DNA from: Glandiceps talaboti
Taxonomy: Eukaryota > Hemichordata > Enteropneusta > Spengelidae
Reading direction: 5' to 3'
DNA length: 64,000 nt
Assembly (NCBI RefSeq): GCF_964340395.1
Contig: NC_135564.1
Span: 7,453,361 to 7,517,360 of the forward strand
The position numbers were made by a program, and so were the translations under genes. Position 1 is the first letter of the stretch. Every line of letters begins with the position of its first letter. Below are positions 26,170-39,660 of this stretch, in pieces. The notes under the pieces were generated by a model, which saw only the letters and a program-made list of their open reading frames with translations, searched no databases and was not told the DNA's origin.

Positions 26170-27600
26170 TTTCGACTCGGAAGGTAAAGGTCAGGGTCAA
26201 ATATAAAAATACTAACAGAAATGTCATATCTGATAATGTATGGATAGATACTTTAATTAAGTGACTGTCTTTATTGTGTTGAACTAATGTACAATATTGG
26301 TGGATTTTAAATTTCACGTCAAATATGGCGACTATTCGGTAAAAATAATATACGCAGACAGATGCATACATGATGCATGTGTGTATCTCCCTTGTTTTGT
26401 ATGATCTTTGGTCACTATTGAAAGGAATTGATCATACTTAAATACTAAAAAGTGTACCAAGTACACAGTATGCACCATACTATTCAAGTAGCTCATCACA
26501 ATATGCAAGAAAAAAACTTGGTTTTGGTAATTGACTCTAAAGGTCAAGGCCATGGTAAATATCAGGGTCTTAAAAAAACCTGCCTTTGATATCATAGGAG
26601 TAGACACCTTAATGTTCTTTAATGCAGTAGTTTATGAGCTGTGTAGTTCACAGTTATACTTTTGTTATATAACAAATATAGCTTCCATTCAGTCATTGTG
26701 ATGAAGGTAAGTGTCAGGGTCTAATATAATAACACCTAATGAAAGGTAATATCTTATACTATAGGAGTGGACACTTGAATAAAGTCTCTATGTCTTATGG
26801 TTCCGGAGCTGTTGCACAAACTATTAATTTTTACACCAAATATGGCTGCCATCTGTCAAAGTTTGCTATGAGCCCAAAATTAATGTATGTGTGTATTACC
26901 TTTATACTTTATCACATTCGCCCAAGATCTTATAAAATATTGGTCACACTGCAATAATACAAAAGTGTCTGTAATATGCAAGAGATAGCTACTGTTTGAT
27001 AATTAACCCTGAAGGTCAAGGTGAAATGTCAACGTCTTACAGGAAATCTTACACCTGATTATACGGGTATAGACACTTGAATGGAGTCGTTATGAACTAC
27101 AGCTTTTGATTTGTGCACTGTCACAATTTTTTACTACAAATATGGCCATTATTCAGTAAAAACGTATGAGCACCAATAGCTATCTCTATATTTTTTCTTC
27201 TTATATTACCCGTAAACATTATTTAAAGACATTGACAAAAGCTTATATTTATTATAGAGTGTCTTTGATATGCAAAACAAATTTGCTTGATTTTGATAAC
27301 CGGCCTTGAAGCTCAAGGTCAATGTATTAAAAGAAAGCTTATATCTGATAATATGAGGTAGACACTTGAATGGAGTCTCTATGTGTTAGAGTTTTTGTGT
27401 TGTGCAGTAAATAGTGATTTGTAACTACAAATATGGCCACTAGTCGGTTAAGTTTGCATATGTCGCAAAACAAAATGACGTATTAGATTTCCTATATGAT
27501 TTGCTACCCTTATACCAGGTTTGAATGAAATTGGATATTGCGTACGGACAGACGTACGGACCGCCAATTGTACATGTAATAGTCCCCCATCCACCCACCC
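26170..27600 (+). repeat. Array of about five diverged 300-bp units
   Basis: Units share the order GGTCAAGGT, ATCTGATAAT, TAGACACTTGAATGGAGTC, TTGTGCA and ACAAATATGGCCA. The TAGACACTTGAA-type anchors fall near 26241, 26599, 26765, 27067 and 27356. The last three units are most alike (spacing 302 and 289 bp). The right end holds GTACGGACAGACGTACGGAC near 27541-27560. It may be the tandem core of another non-autonomous element. Confidence 0.7.
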
Positions 27601-29185
27601 ACCCACCTTTGCGATACTAAAATATCATATGGCACTATTCTCATTTGCCTAAACATACATTCGTTCTCCTTTCTCAGAAAGTTATTGGAGATTACAACAA
27701 GACGAAGAAGAGTCGCTCGAAGAGAAGATAATACCCCTTGGTGAAAGATCTCCTCTGCGAATACTGACAAGATAGGATACACAATATAGTTATGTACTCT
27801 AGAAGATAATGTCATGATTAGCTCCGAGTCTACTGCTGAAATAATAGAGGATATCATATTCGTAATGACTCTTTTCCTGTCATGAGCACGTAACATGCAG
27901 TAGCAAGGGTCAAGGGTCATTCTGAAAAATTCTTACATGCCTACCCTATCAACTTGCTGAATATCAACTGATTCGAAAACATACAATGTAAACCAGCTGA
28001 AACAAAACGTCGTATGGCTAAACCAAATCTTACCTACACGCAGATACGTTTTCTTGTCTGTCGCCACAAAATGTATACTACCACTGTTCCGTTTCGTCAT
28101 TTTGGGTGACAAAGTCTTACCGATATGGCAATATTTGCGAATTCTTTACATGAGCTACCGTTATCTTAGCAACTCTTCGCCAAATCATAACAACGTATAA
28201 TTTTGAAGGCATACCGATGAATTAAAATGTAACAAATGTTCTTCAATTGTTCTCATTCCTGAAGATGTTGAAATGAAGATTTTTTGACGAGCCAGACGAT
28301 AAAATTTAGTAATATCAGTAATATTTTTGTCAAGTTACTGGATAAAAATCAGCAATGTTTAATAGCATGATATTAGTACAGTTGAAACAGTCGATAAAAT
28401 GTAGCTTCGTTAGAAAGACCACTGACGGGTTACACGACGATTTGTTGCAACTTTACTGGTTTCCTTGTAGTATAAAGATCTATAAACAGTGTACAACGTG
28501 TGTCACTTCTAATCATTGATATCAGTGTTAATGTTGGTATATCAACCTATAATAACATTTATCGTCTTCGAGTACTATAATCGCATTATGTTATATGATA
28601 CACAAAGCAATTTCATAATTAAAAAATGTACAGATCATGGTATTTTGTTCAATGCGAGGTTACCGCTGAGAGCCGGTATCAAACGCTGTACGATCCGTAA
28701 ATTTATTGGATGCACTCTCTTAAAATATATATCTCTGCGAACGTCGACCCCAAATGACCCTTTTAATTTCTATACGTTAAATATATTGAAACGTATATTG
28801 TATGGAAGTTGCATGAATGTATGCAGTCACGGTGTTATCTCCCTTCGCTCTACATAATTAGTAGTATGATAATTGGTTTAGTCGTTTAATCATTAACCAA
28901 TTAACTAGGCACTAATTGGTTTTGAAATCGGAACTTGCAAATTACATGCCTTTGTAAATAATACTGCGAATTTACATGTACGTAATTTTCTTAGGAAACA
29001 TAATTAAAAAATGTTTACTAATGAATGTTCGCCTTGATGAGCAATAATTACTAATGATATTAGTACTTAATAATAATTCAGGACTAATCAACACGAAACT
29101 GTTCGATTCGCTTGATATTGTCATTTCTTTCAGCAAACGGATTGTTAAAATTCTGCAAGAGGTAACAAATGAATAGCTTTCTCTG

Positions 29186-29265
29186 AGGCCTAACAAAAAG
29201 AAATGTGTGGTTCCAATTAGGATCAATTTTAGAATAGGTGGGATAGGTAGATTTTTGTTTTCATT
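29186..29265 (-). mobile_element. Terminal fragment of the AGGCCTAA-ended MITE family
   Basis: AGGCCTAACAAAAAG, TGTGTGGTTCC, AGAATAGGTGGGATAGGTAG and ATTTTT match the reverse complement of 63060-63134. Only one end of the element is present. Confidence 0.65.
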
Positions 29266-29529
29266 TTTATTATTCGATTTTGCTTCGGGTTCATATTGTC
29301 AATTAAAGGGGTACAAGCTGAGTTTATGCTGAGTTCATCTGTTCTGACAATGCCAGAAGGCAATTGTAATATCATAGAAGGCATGCATCAACATTGATAA
29401 TATTACACTATAATTATATAGTGCCATCGAGTTTTATGTAAGTATTTTCAGTTGAGTAAAAGGTTTATAAACTCAGCTTGTGCCACTTTAAAAATCTCAA
29501 ATACCAGAACACTGTATACTTTTACTTAC

Positions 29530-29849
29530 ACCCTCGCCCTCCTTGTCGTAATCGAATTGATAATCCCTCAGAGCACGCATTTTCACCTCCTTGGCGAAAT
29601 CGTTATATTCCGGAGTATCTGGTTTCCTCAGGGTTAGAGTCATTAAAGAACGATAAGCTTGCTTGGCGTCAGCATCATGTTCATCGCCTTTCTCCCATCC
29701 AACGCTACCGAAGTAAGCGCTATCGAATAGTTGAATGTTGAAGAAAACATACTGTGCATGGCCATCTTTGTTTGGTGTCGTCATTCCAAGTCCATGTGCT
29801 GCCAACATAATCTTCCTTACGGCCTCGCCAGAAGCACATATTACCACAA
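29530..29849 (-). CDS. Natriuretic peptide receptor-like protein, internal exon (ligand-binding domain)
   Basis: Internal exon of 320 bp encoding 106 whole codons after a split codon. It begins after a pyrimidine-rich acceptor ending TTTTTTAG and ends at donor GTAAGT, so it enters with one base from the previous exon and leaves in phase 0. The peptide runs VVICAS, RKIMLAAHGLGM, QYVFFNIQLF, WEKGDEHDADAKQAY, TLTLRKPDTPEYNDF. This motif order is diagnostic of natriuretic peptide receptors (ANF_receptor fold), in the middle to C-terminal part of the extracellular domain. GDEHDADAKQAY resembles the clearance-receptor class; RKPDTPEY resembles the cyclase-linked class. The domain binds the peptide ligand outside the cell. 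It is the most upstream exon of this gene I can recognise. An ATG 28 bp upstream lies inside the intron and is not the true start. Confidence 0.93.
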
Positions 29850-32800
29850 CTAAAAAAGAACAGAAAACAACAAGCAATGTAAGACACGTATAGTTTCAAT
29901 GCAAATGCCTACAGGGTGTCCAGCATTCATAAATTTATTTCGTTTACATTTTTTTTTCATTGGCGCACGGTTTTCTTTGGAATAAGAATACAGACATTTA
30001 AAAGTACGTGATATTTGTCAAAAATAACAAACGTTACAAAACTCTGATAACTCGCAAATCGAGGTCTTAACAATGCAAAGTGTACATGTGCGACAATACA
30101 GCAATTGAAGTTAAACACCTAGAAGCCATGGTTTTGTAAAATGTGGTCATATAGGGCCCGATTTAAACGCGTTTTTATCACTGATTGATGAAACAATTTT
30201 AAGATGTAATAAAGCCTTCGCATTTATCGATGGCCGATGGTTTTCGGGTATTGAAATGCGCCAACCTGAATGGTTTCCCACTGCCCACGCATATGCCCCA
30301 GGTAGTTACTACTTTATATGCACGTTTTCAAGGGATATTTGTTTTCACTTTTGTGATCTTACAATTACGTGATGGCGATAGTTCAAGATTTACATCCCGT
30401 GAAATTCTACATGACATATCAAAGAAGACTCTACGAAAGTGCAAACGACAACTCTACTATCTCTTGTTAGTACATAAACCAATTTTGATAACACGTTTTA
30501 TTTCATCACGTTCCTCAAATCTCAATAATAATAATAACAGCAGCTGATACAATTTGATATAGGACTATACTTATGTCTGAACAATACATATATGGATCTG
30601 TATACTTCATTCATAAAAATCTGAGAAGAATCTCTTGTGACATTTGCTTGTGAGATTTACTGTAAAAACGACAGATTTGACATCAGAAATATCCACTTCA
30701 GAATTGAAAAGCCAACATACGAGACAACATGGCAGTTATCTTCAACTGTTGGCAATCTGCCAGGAATGAAGATACATGAATATTTCTTATAATGCGAATA
30801 TATATAAACGTCAATATTTTTTTTTAAATGTTCAAAAGAAATGAGAACTAAATGCAAAATGCCAAAGTTCTGCGATATTTAAAACATGTCCTCCCCTATA
30901 AGGTACATGTAAATATACCCTTCATTATTAGAATACTGAGATAGATGTGACTTTAAACTTCGGTGTTTGTGACTCGTCAAGCTGAAATGATCATACTCTA
31001 CCTAACATTTGACAAAACACACTATGACAATAATAACTGTACTGCTAAATTAGAACACTGCCAAGTGTTTGGAAATAGAGTTGAACAGGCAAATGTACCG
31101 AGGCATGAAATGAGAATTTGAATGCAATTGTTATGCTAATTTGGGGATTTGGCCAAGCGTTAAAACTACTATGAATACTCATGGCAATGCATTTTAAGAC
31201 CTGTTAGTAAATTCGCACCTTTAAAGAAAAACGAAGTTAGTTGAAGACTCTATTCCGATAGAGTAAATGAAGGGATTAGTTGGCTGTTGTGTTTGTTAGC
31301 GCTAACATAACTGTTTGAAGCCCCTCAAGCGGCAAGCTCTTACTTTGCGATTTCCCAAAAACAACAGAGAACGAAAGAAAAAACATCGTCGCAATACACT
31401 TATCAGCGATATCTTTGCAGCTATTGTGTAGGTATTGTGACTTTACGAGTAATTTAAGTCGGTAATTGGGCCGGATTTCATTAATAACCCTGATGACTTC
31501 AGTTGCGTATCTTTTGTAATGAGCCCTATTTGACCAACAATAGGGGCGGATAATGATGCATTGAAGTAGACGTATATGCAACGGTATGCACTTTAGGATC
31601 TTCAAGGAGAAAGTTGTGTGATTGTATGGGGATCTTAGGATGTGCTTCAAGCATGGTTACGCAACTCTCAGAGAACGCCATTTCGATGTCAATAAACAAA
31701 ACCATTAACCTATTTTACACAGTAGTGAATAACAATTCTTTTTCCGTTTTTAAGTGAACATAGTCCTGTTCGACTACTTGCAATTATGATAATAACAACC
31801 CTAGTGACCGTCGAAGAGTTCAAAGAACGGTGCATTTAAGTAATGTCTTCAGAACTTGACTGAAATATTTGCGTTTGTAGGAAACGCAAACATCTTAACT
31901 GTCGATTTTTAAAAAAATTAACGTGATCGCAATTTTTGCTCAATAGCTTTAATGTACTGTATAAATGAAAACACCATCATGCCTGACAGAGGAAGTAATG
32001 ATATGGGTACTAGCAGACTCCTAAGAAAGAGGACTTTTCTAAATAATGACACACAAAGCGATCATTTCACTGTTTCCTTCTTGTAAGCCGATGACTGCGT
32101 TAAGTTATTCGGGGCTTTGCAAGTCGATCTCACGGTGCAATTCCCGTATCAAGCCTAATAAGTAAGAATAATTCCTGGCAGAACTCTTATCCCTATTTCG
32201 TCGGGGGATTTACCTTCATGATCGCACGATATCGGTAAATGGACCAAGCACGTTAAAATATCACAAACCGATAAAATAATCGATCTATTTATAGTGGGTA
32301 GGGTTTAATCCAGGTCTGAAGCAGAGGTACGAAAACAATATGAGACAGGCTTTACTGAAAATGAAATTCACACTTAGGGTCAATGAGATATGTGGCCCTC
32401 TAAGCCCATATACTATATCATCTTCAACAGTAGGGATTCTATGATTACCACTGTCATGAAAGATGTCGTCATTTCCGGCGCCATTTTCCCCTCCTGGCTT
32501 AAGAGATTACTCGGTAAAGGATATCAGACAGTTCGTCCTTGTCAAATGCTAAGACGGAGTTCAATGTCATGACGAATTAATTTGTCTAGTATACTTGTAT
32601 ACGCAGCAGTATCTTTACAACTCGACATTATTTAGTTCATAATTACCCACCGTCAAGCTTGACTATACATACTAAGCGTTTAAAACGTGTATATAGCAAA
32701 AAAGCTCTTTTCGTCGACTATGAACATTTCTGATGTCGTTTTGAAGTACTAAACGTCTGGATTTAAAACAATGTAATCTCCTTTCAAAACAGCTTATTAA

Positions 32801-33479
32801 AGTAAAACATGAGAACCCCAAAATACCTGACATTTGACCTACAATGCTAGTAACATATGCATGTTGACATTGTGTCAATTATCTGCTGATGGACATGGGT
32901 GTCATCTCCACTGTCGAATAACTTTCACAAAGTTACCAATGTTCCTTGGTAAGCCTTATATCATATTCCAGAAGTACCATACACTTCTACAACCATGTAC
33001 ATACATTTGAATCGGTTTCGATCGCTAGATTCTTCCAAAAAAGGGACATATCTTTAATTGTTTCTTTAAACAAGAACACATTTATATAGAAGACTTGGTA
33101 CTAAGTTGAATAAAGTAACATTTGACCACGCCAAATTGCTAATACGACAAACTGATAATCAAAACAGCAGATTCACGCCTTTTGATATCAGCATGACACC
33201 CATTTATTCCTACAAGGAAATCTTGAACCAAGTTGATATGTTATTGCGGGTCATGAGGTGTTGTGTATGTCTCAAAATTCGATAGCGCAATATGCGGGTT
33301 TCGAACCGTATAAAGATAAATGTAAAGCAACAGTCTTATGGGGTTAAAGTAAAGGTGATATCAAATTTGACTATATCAGCGTTATGTGTTGCCTTGAGGA
33401 GATATCACTTGATCGTGCACACGTTCGTGTTACTGAAACTGCAATGACAATATTCAGTCACACGATGCAGAACGAAATG

Positions 33480-34015
33480 CACAATTAAAATTCGGTCCAA
33501 CGTAATGTAGCATACCAACGATTTTCTGCAAATTCAAAACGACTGCTGCTAGCATGCTAATCGATACAGCATAATGGAACGCTTCGTTGTAATGACCATG
33601 AATGAATATGTGTACAGTATTGCAGCAAGCCTCCTAGCTTTTTTACACGTTTTTTACATGTCGTTCCCTCATTGAATGCCTCAAAACATTCAGTAAACAG
33701 ACCTTCAGCCATTGATTTTATTGCCTCACTCCTTTTCAATCTAAGGAGACATCTTTCAGGTGCCGAGTAGTTCTGCTTAGCGTCTCTAAATTGAGTTTTT
33801 GCACCATCTAGCTTATTCCGGCTTGCATATTATTGAATGTACTTGACGGCTTATTTCTACAAATTGCCCAGTATAAAGCGGTATGTACGAGATGATCGTT
33901 TTCCGACGCAGTTAGAAATTCATCTCCCTCGAGGGAAATCGATTTAGGTACGTGTAACACAAAACTAGGCAGCTTGCAATGATTCAAAGCCCACATTAGT
34001 GTTTCAAGCAGGCCT
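33480..34015 (-). pseudogene. Frame-broken coding relic, possibly ankyrin-like then TPR-like
   Basis: Three open stretches follow one another on the minus strand. The first (about 34015-33808) contains SENDHLVHTALYWAICRNKP, faintly ankyrin-like (HTALxWA). The second, in another frame and open after a stop near 33830, reads KLDGAKTQFRDAKQNYSAPE and later AEGLFTECFEAFNEG. About 70 bp further on, a third frame gives HYNEAFHYAVSISML. If the 70 bp are skipped, the second and third frames join as NEG-HYNEAFHYA, the G-x-Y-x-EA spacing of a TPR helix pair. The 70 bp lack GT-AG borders in frame, so it looks like an insertion into a decayed gene rather than an intron. No start codon or promoter is evident. 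It could be chance; only a protein search would decide. Confidence 0.3.
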
Positions 34016-34460
34016 TAGCTACTTACAGTAATATTGGTATCCTTTATTTCACGTGGAACATGTACACATCACTTGGCACGTGCGAAAGAAAATTAGTACA
34101 ATCGATTATAGGGGTGAAGTAGTTTTGATTGATTAAGATAACTGACAGCTTAGATAACACTGATCGTGGGTCAAACAGATTGATGGATCACTCGAAAGTA
34201 ATTACGACTGACAATTTCTTGTCCAACACACCACGAACTACTCATCGGTAGATAGAATGACAGCGCAAGCCTGACTTATAAATTGATAGATTGATCGATC
34301 ATTAATTGAATAACTTATTAACTGCTTGTCTGCCTAATTTAGTCACTCGTTCAACGATTAATTCACTTTATTCTTAATACCTCCCAATAGATCAGTCACC
34401 CACTCATTGAATTACTAAAAGTAACTTACGAACGAATTCAATACTGTCACCATCAATATA

Positions 34461-34577
34461 AGGTAGGTAGGTAGGTCGGTCGGTAGGTAGGTATGCAGGT
34501 AGGTAAGTAGGCAGGTAGGTAGGTATGTATGTAGGTATGTAGGTAGGTAGGTAGGTAGGTAGGTAGGTAGGTAGGTC

Positions 34578-34674
<97 letters not shown>

Positions 34675-34686
34675 GCAGGTAGGTCG
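34461..34686 (+). repeat. GGTA then GATA microsatellite
   Basis: GTAG/GGTA block with point variants, then about 25 GATA units, then a short GGTA remnant. Confidence 0.97.
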
Positions 34687-35706
34687 GAATGACAAAGGGG
34701 GGAGTAGGTGTCAATCTAATATGTTTATAAATTGAAAAAAAAACACTTTACCAAATTAACATAAATGAAGTTACATAAAAATACTTAGCAGCTTATTCTT
34801 ATCACACACAAAATTCATTATCTACGTTGAGTCTTCAAATTTCTAGAGAAGGGAAATCGAAGTGTTGCCAAGGAAAATTTCATCTTCTCATTTTGGAATA
34901 AACGTATCTTCATATAGACTCTAAGATACGTCGTGTTGTTCGGCCCTATCAGGACTTCTTGTGGCACGAATGTCGTATCTTACAGACTAGCCTTCACAGT
35001 ACATGTACTTCATACCACTTGTCAAAAAGGACATTTATCTCTTGTGTGTACGTGTAACAAATGATCATTGGTGACAAGTCAGTAGCTAAGGGAACGAGAA
35101 GTGTTGTTTACAGTCTTGTTCCTTGAGGAAATTTATTGTAGCAAATTGAGAGTTGGCAGTCTGGATTATGTATATTTAAATTACCGGAAATGCTATACGA
35201 ACGGAAGAATTCAATTATGAGGACTTCCATGCGAATACCCTTCGGAGCAGTATTTGCTAATTAAAATTGAAGGACAATTCATACGGTGTTACGGTATCGC
35301 TACATCGAATTCCTATTTCTCGAGTGCACAACGCAAACACACCCCTATGAAATGTTCATACGGCTTAAAAGGTCTTTGTGTGTTGAGTATACTGGGCGTC
35401 CACTCACAAACACGACATATAATGACATATTGCTTAATCGAATCTTCGAAAACCCACACCGTCATTAAATTTATCACAACACTAGCGAATATTGACAAGT
35501 CGTGATCATCAGTCAGTGAATTGTGTTTCAGCTGTTTTTTGTAACAAGTAGAGGGTTGGTCTTGCAAGCGAATTAGTCAACATCAAAACCGCCGATGAGG
35601 AGGCATTGCGTCTTTGGAGTACATGCATATTGCCTGAATATGGTAATTTCAACGTCCGATCTATCATACAAAAAATAAATTTACATTTGACGCTCAAACA
35701 GCTAAC

Positions 35707-35833
35707 AAATAGTGCCAATGGCGTTCTAGCACAACTGTACATTTATCTTGTTGCTACACATGTGTTCACTTGTTTAGCCACTTGCCTTCCCATCCCTGTT
35801 TTTATTTTTGAATCATATATCATGCACACATAA

Positions 35834-35922
<89 letters not shown>

Positions 35923-36005
35923 TAGATATATAAATAAATGAACAAATGCTCTATCACATCTATAGCATGATTAAACATTAAATTACAGTTCAATTGTGCT
36001 AAAAA
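35707..36005 (+). mobile_element. Pearl/Helentron-like element, copy 4, core deleted
   Basis: A 300-bp copy keeping both ends: AAATAGTGCCAATGGCG with TAGCACAACT (35727-35736) on the left and CAATTGTGCTAAAAA (35991-36005) on the right. The tandem core is absent and the interior is mostly a CAGA array (35832-35926). A detached core-like fragment lies 145 bp further right. Confidence 0.75.
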
Positions 36006-36148
36006 GTATGTTACCATGGAACCCTCAATGAGAAATCGGTCATGGGTGAATTAACCCATAAAAAGATTAATTATTTTATGGCATCAATAAAACAATAACA
36101 TTATACATTCCACTTAAAGTGTAACCTAATTTTCAAAAAAGGCATTCG

Positions 36149-36245
36149 CATTTTTTTACCTTAAACGCACATTGACGATGCGAGTTCCTACCAATTACCA
36201 AGACAATTAGTCTGGTGGTTTTTGACTTTAAGTGGTTCACGCACA
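36149..36245 (+). mobile_element. Fragment of Pearl/Helentron-like core unit
   Basis: It resembles the last core unit of copies 1-3: CGCACATTGACGATGCGA, then a TCTGGTGGTTTTTGACTTTA block and a GTTCACGCACAT end. It lacks both termini. Confidence 0.55.
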
Positions 36246-38179
36246 TACATTATTGTATTGTCAATCTATTTTCTACAGTTTGTGTTTCTAGTTTATCTCC
36301 ATATGTGACAATGTCATATTCTCATAATGATTACTTAAAAACTTTCGAAAAGAGACAATTGTGGTTTAAACCTTAAAATGGCCATAAACCAACAAGTGGT
36401 ACTTTAAAAAGGTTTTGGAACTTGTAATATTATGCATATAGACACATAGCTATATCTTTACAAAATTAAAAATGGTATAAACACGAAGTTGCCATATTTG
36501 ATATTTTAATATGAAATGTTCTAACATAACGCGAAAAAGAACACGTTCAGAAGTTTCCCAGTATTTTCTTTGAATACGCTGTCTTTTTATTTCGAAGACT
36601 TTGAAATAGCTACAGTTCGTGAATGCGAGTGGGCTTTCATGTTTTCCCAGTGATAGAAGATTTTACACAATTAAGTTGACCCACTTTTATGCAAACAGTG
36701 ACGTCACAATGCGATAGGATTTGTACTATTTCCTTGCTTTGAAGTTTATACACAATAACGCTAAGCACTCGTAGTCATGGAAACATAGTGTGAAAAGCTG
36801 ATACCTGATGCCTGGATTTTTGGACTAAAGAATCAGATATTATTACTGTACATATAAGTGATCCTATATTTCCTACATTATATGCGTCTTGACCATTTCA
36901 CTGGTAAACACGCAGTCAAGTAAAATTACTTCAATGAACCTCACTTGAATGTTTGACTAATTTCAATAATGTTGAATGAAATAATGATCTACATTATAAC
37001 CTCGCAGATAAACCATTAAAATACCAAATTGTGTAGGATTTTGTATACACTTGATTCTGTAGGATTATGCTATTTCAGACTTGAGAAAATATAGTCACTG
37101 AATCCATTGCGTCGACGCCCACCATTGCATAGAACTGAACAAACGCGCCCATATTCATCAGAAATACATATTTTAGTACTTTGTAAACGACTGAAGTATG
37201 AGGGGTGACTTACATACACATTTCATACAATTGTTTGCAAAGGCATACTTGTCATATTCAGACATATAACGTATTGTTATCGTTACCATAGAGCTTGACT
37301 TGTTGTCTTTCAAATTTAAAGCAAGACAGTGCAACGAACAAACAGCCAATAGGGATTAAGAGCCTGGACTTCATAATTGATGTCACATCCGGTCTATGAT
37401 GTCATAACCGGTTTTATCACGCAGCAATTGTTCTGTGAAGATTTTGAAGCTTGTTGTGATTGATGTCGATAATGATATGCGATGGCGATGACAGTAGATG
37501 TTGAGGTTATCTCTATTTCCATATACAACTTTAGATAGACACGAGTTTGCTGATCTTTGTAACGTATTGTTATCGTTACCTTAGAAACGAGATGACTACA
37601 CCTTTTCTGAATGTCATAATTGGAAACGTTATTATGGTAAAAACGGAGTATAAAATTTTCCAAAATCGTTTTAATGTTTACAACGATTTATACACCTGCA
37701 TCTACTTTCTCATTTATACTTGTCTACCAATTCCGCATTCTAAGCCCCCCCCCCCCCCCCATTTTTCTCCACTGCATTAAATTGAGTCGTGCCTGGATCA
37801 AACATGGGCATCCAAACCATTACTAAGTACAGAACCACTTGGCTGTGCACATTAAACACAAACATATGCTTTTCACATGAATTATGTATTTCATAAAATT
37901 TTGATATCTTAATATATTTTCCTTGTTATTCATTGTGAGTATATGTGCTTGGGATCAAACCACCTACGCTAATACCTACACGATTTTTTACACACACGTC
38001 AGCCTCCAATCGAATGTCACTGCAGTATTCATAAGATGCTAGATAACTTTAATTTTACACGAAGTTAAATATAAAGTGACAAAGTAAGCTGTCTTGCTTC
38101 TTAAACAGTATATTATGACAGTATAGTTGAATAGTTGAGGTAGAATTTCAGTTGTAATTGGGATGTGGCGCAGCATACA

Positions 38180-38600
38180 ATTTATTCTATGTTAGATTTT
38201 CAATGCATAAAACAGCATTTCGCTCTTGTACACGGGCAGTATATTTGCATATTTCAACGCGATCATATTATAATGAGATCGTTATGTATGTAAATGATAC
38301 ACCCGGCTACACGAATGAATTTGTGGTAGACAATGGACAGAAATTTCCCTTGTATTCTCTGCAACTGTAATGAGACGCATCGTTGGGTGTCATATACTTG
38401 GTTATTCTGGTTTATTCTATGTTAGTGTTATTGTTTCCGTACATAAACAACATTTCGCTCAGACTCTTGTACACGAGTAACGTATTTGCATATTTAACAT
38501 GATGCAAATGAGTATGCAAATATATTATGAGCTCAATACACAAGCAAATGTACTCCTCTACACAAATGGCTTGGTACAATGGTAGGCAAAGGAGAGAAAT
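38180..38600 (+). repeat. Diverged tandem duplication, unit about 230 bp
   Basis: TTTATTCTATGTTAG starts near 38180 and 38411. Each is followed by AACA-CATTTCGCTC, CTTGTACACG, GTATTTGCATATTT and a GAGAAATTTCCCTT-like end. A 30-bp piece (GCAACTGTAATGAGACGCAT at 38361) recurs at 38997. Confidence 0.65.
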
Positions 38601-39660
38601 TTCCCTTCCTCTGTCTATAATAAAAATAAGTACCCTGGTACAAGTACTATGATATATTTCCGTTCCCTTAAATTAAAAGTGGCACAGCCTGTAACCCTGG
38701 CCCTTTCTTTCGTAATACACGAATAAACATACATAAGTGGCACACTAAAAGCGTTTACGTATTCAGGAGCAAAGCGGAGTCTACAGAGTGTAAAAGATGT
38801 GGCGCAATACAGAAAGACTTTATAACCACCAGTGTAAATCATAAAGACGCAACCATGTAACAATACTATCATGGCGTTTTTCGAATATTTTCGTCCACAA
38901 AAGATGACGTCATTGTTTCGACATGTGTGAATGCCTGGAGAGCGTTTAGCGAGATTGGATACAAAAGAATGAAATACAACACGTTTGTATTATAATTGCA
39001 ACTGTAATGAGACGCATTGTTGGGCGTTTGTATTTGTATTGAACGAAATATTCACTTAGTAAGCCCACATAGGACACGTAAATAAATAAAACAAACAAAC
39101 TACAATGATATTTCCATATGCAAACGAAGGTAATGCCAACAACTATAACTGTACCAGTTTGAACGATACGGGTACCGTGTAAAAGGAATAAAGCATACAG
39201 AAAAATAAGATATGCAGCGAGAAATTTTGAATGTTGTTGTACATATTAGTTGTAAGTGTTAATGTTGGGGATTAATTCGATATCCAACTGTACACTTTTA
39301 AGAGCCTTGAAGTATCAACAGTGGAAAACCGTGAAAATGAATTCGAAGGCGAATTATTCAAAGAGATTATGAAAATGGCAGTTAGAAAATGTGAATGTTG
39401 TAGTCAAGCCGTAAAATTTTAGGAGCCTGTAAGTTCATAGTTCTGTTCTTCCATTTCATCTATACTGCGGAATTTCCCTGGTGGGTAACAATCATTATAG
39501 CTTATCGGGGGCTTCATAGGAAGGAAAGCTCTATTCAATACTAGGCAATAGTATTTAAAGAGAGGAACAATAACAATCGTTAAAAATATGACAAACTTCG
39601 AAAAAGTCCAAGGGCGCTCCTTACATGGTATGCAGCAATGAATGAATGCATATATTAAGC

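Larger units (their letters stand above)
22040..29529. other. Intron (7.5 kb) of the receptor gene
   Basis: Acceptor at 22040 and donor at 29529, minus strand. It contains paired dispersed repeats at 22.4-22.8 and 24.1-24.7 kb, a 36-bp tandem duplication at 24029-24098, an inverted-repeat MITE-like element at 25141-25322, an array of diverged 300-bp units at 26170-27600, and one end of a second MITE family at 29186-29265. Open frames at 23169-23399 minus, 27510-27920 minus and 28516-28857 plus show no recognisable domain. Confidence 0.85.

Noticed and set aside
27510-27920. 136-codon minus-strand open frame
   Set aside because: Overlaps the end of a repeat array and resembles no receptor exon or known domain.
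28516-28857. 113-codon plus-strand open frame
   Set aside because: No recognisable domain and located in an intron.
31276-31650. 124-codon minus-strand open frame, tested as the missing N-terminal receptor exon
   Set aside because: It lacks the conserved GPxCxYA and related blocks expected there.
33290-33310. GGTTCGAAACCC on the minus strand, like a tRNA B box
   Set aside because: No flanking T-stem pairing, A box or acceptor stem.
37744-37760. Poly-C runs here and near 44621, 59808 and 63560
   Set aside because: Simple homopolymers; no structure or gene context found.
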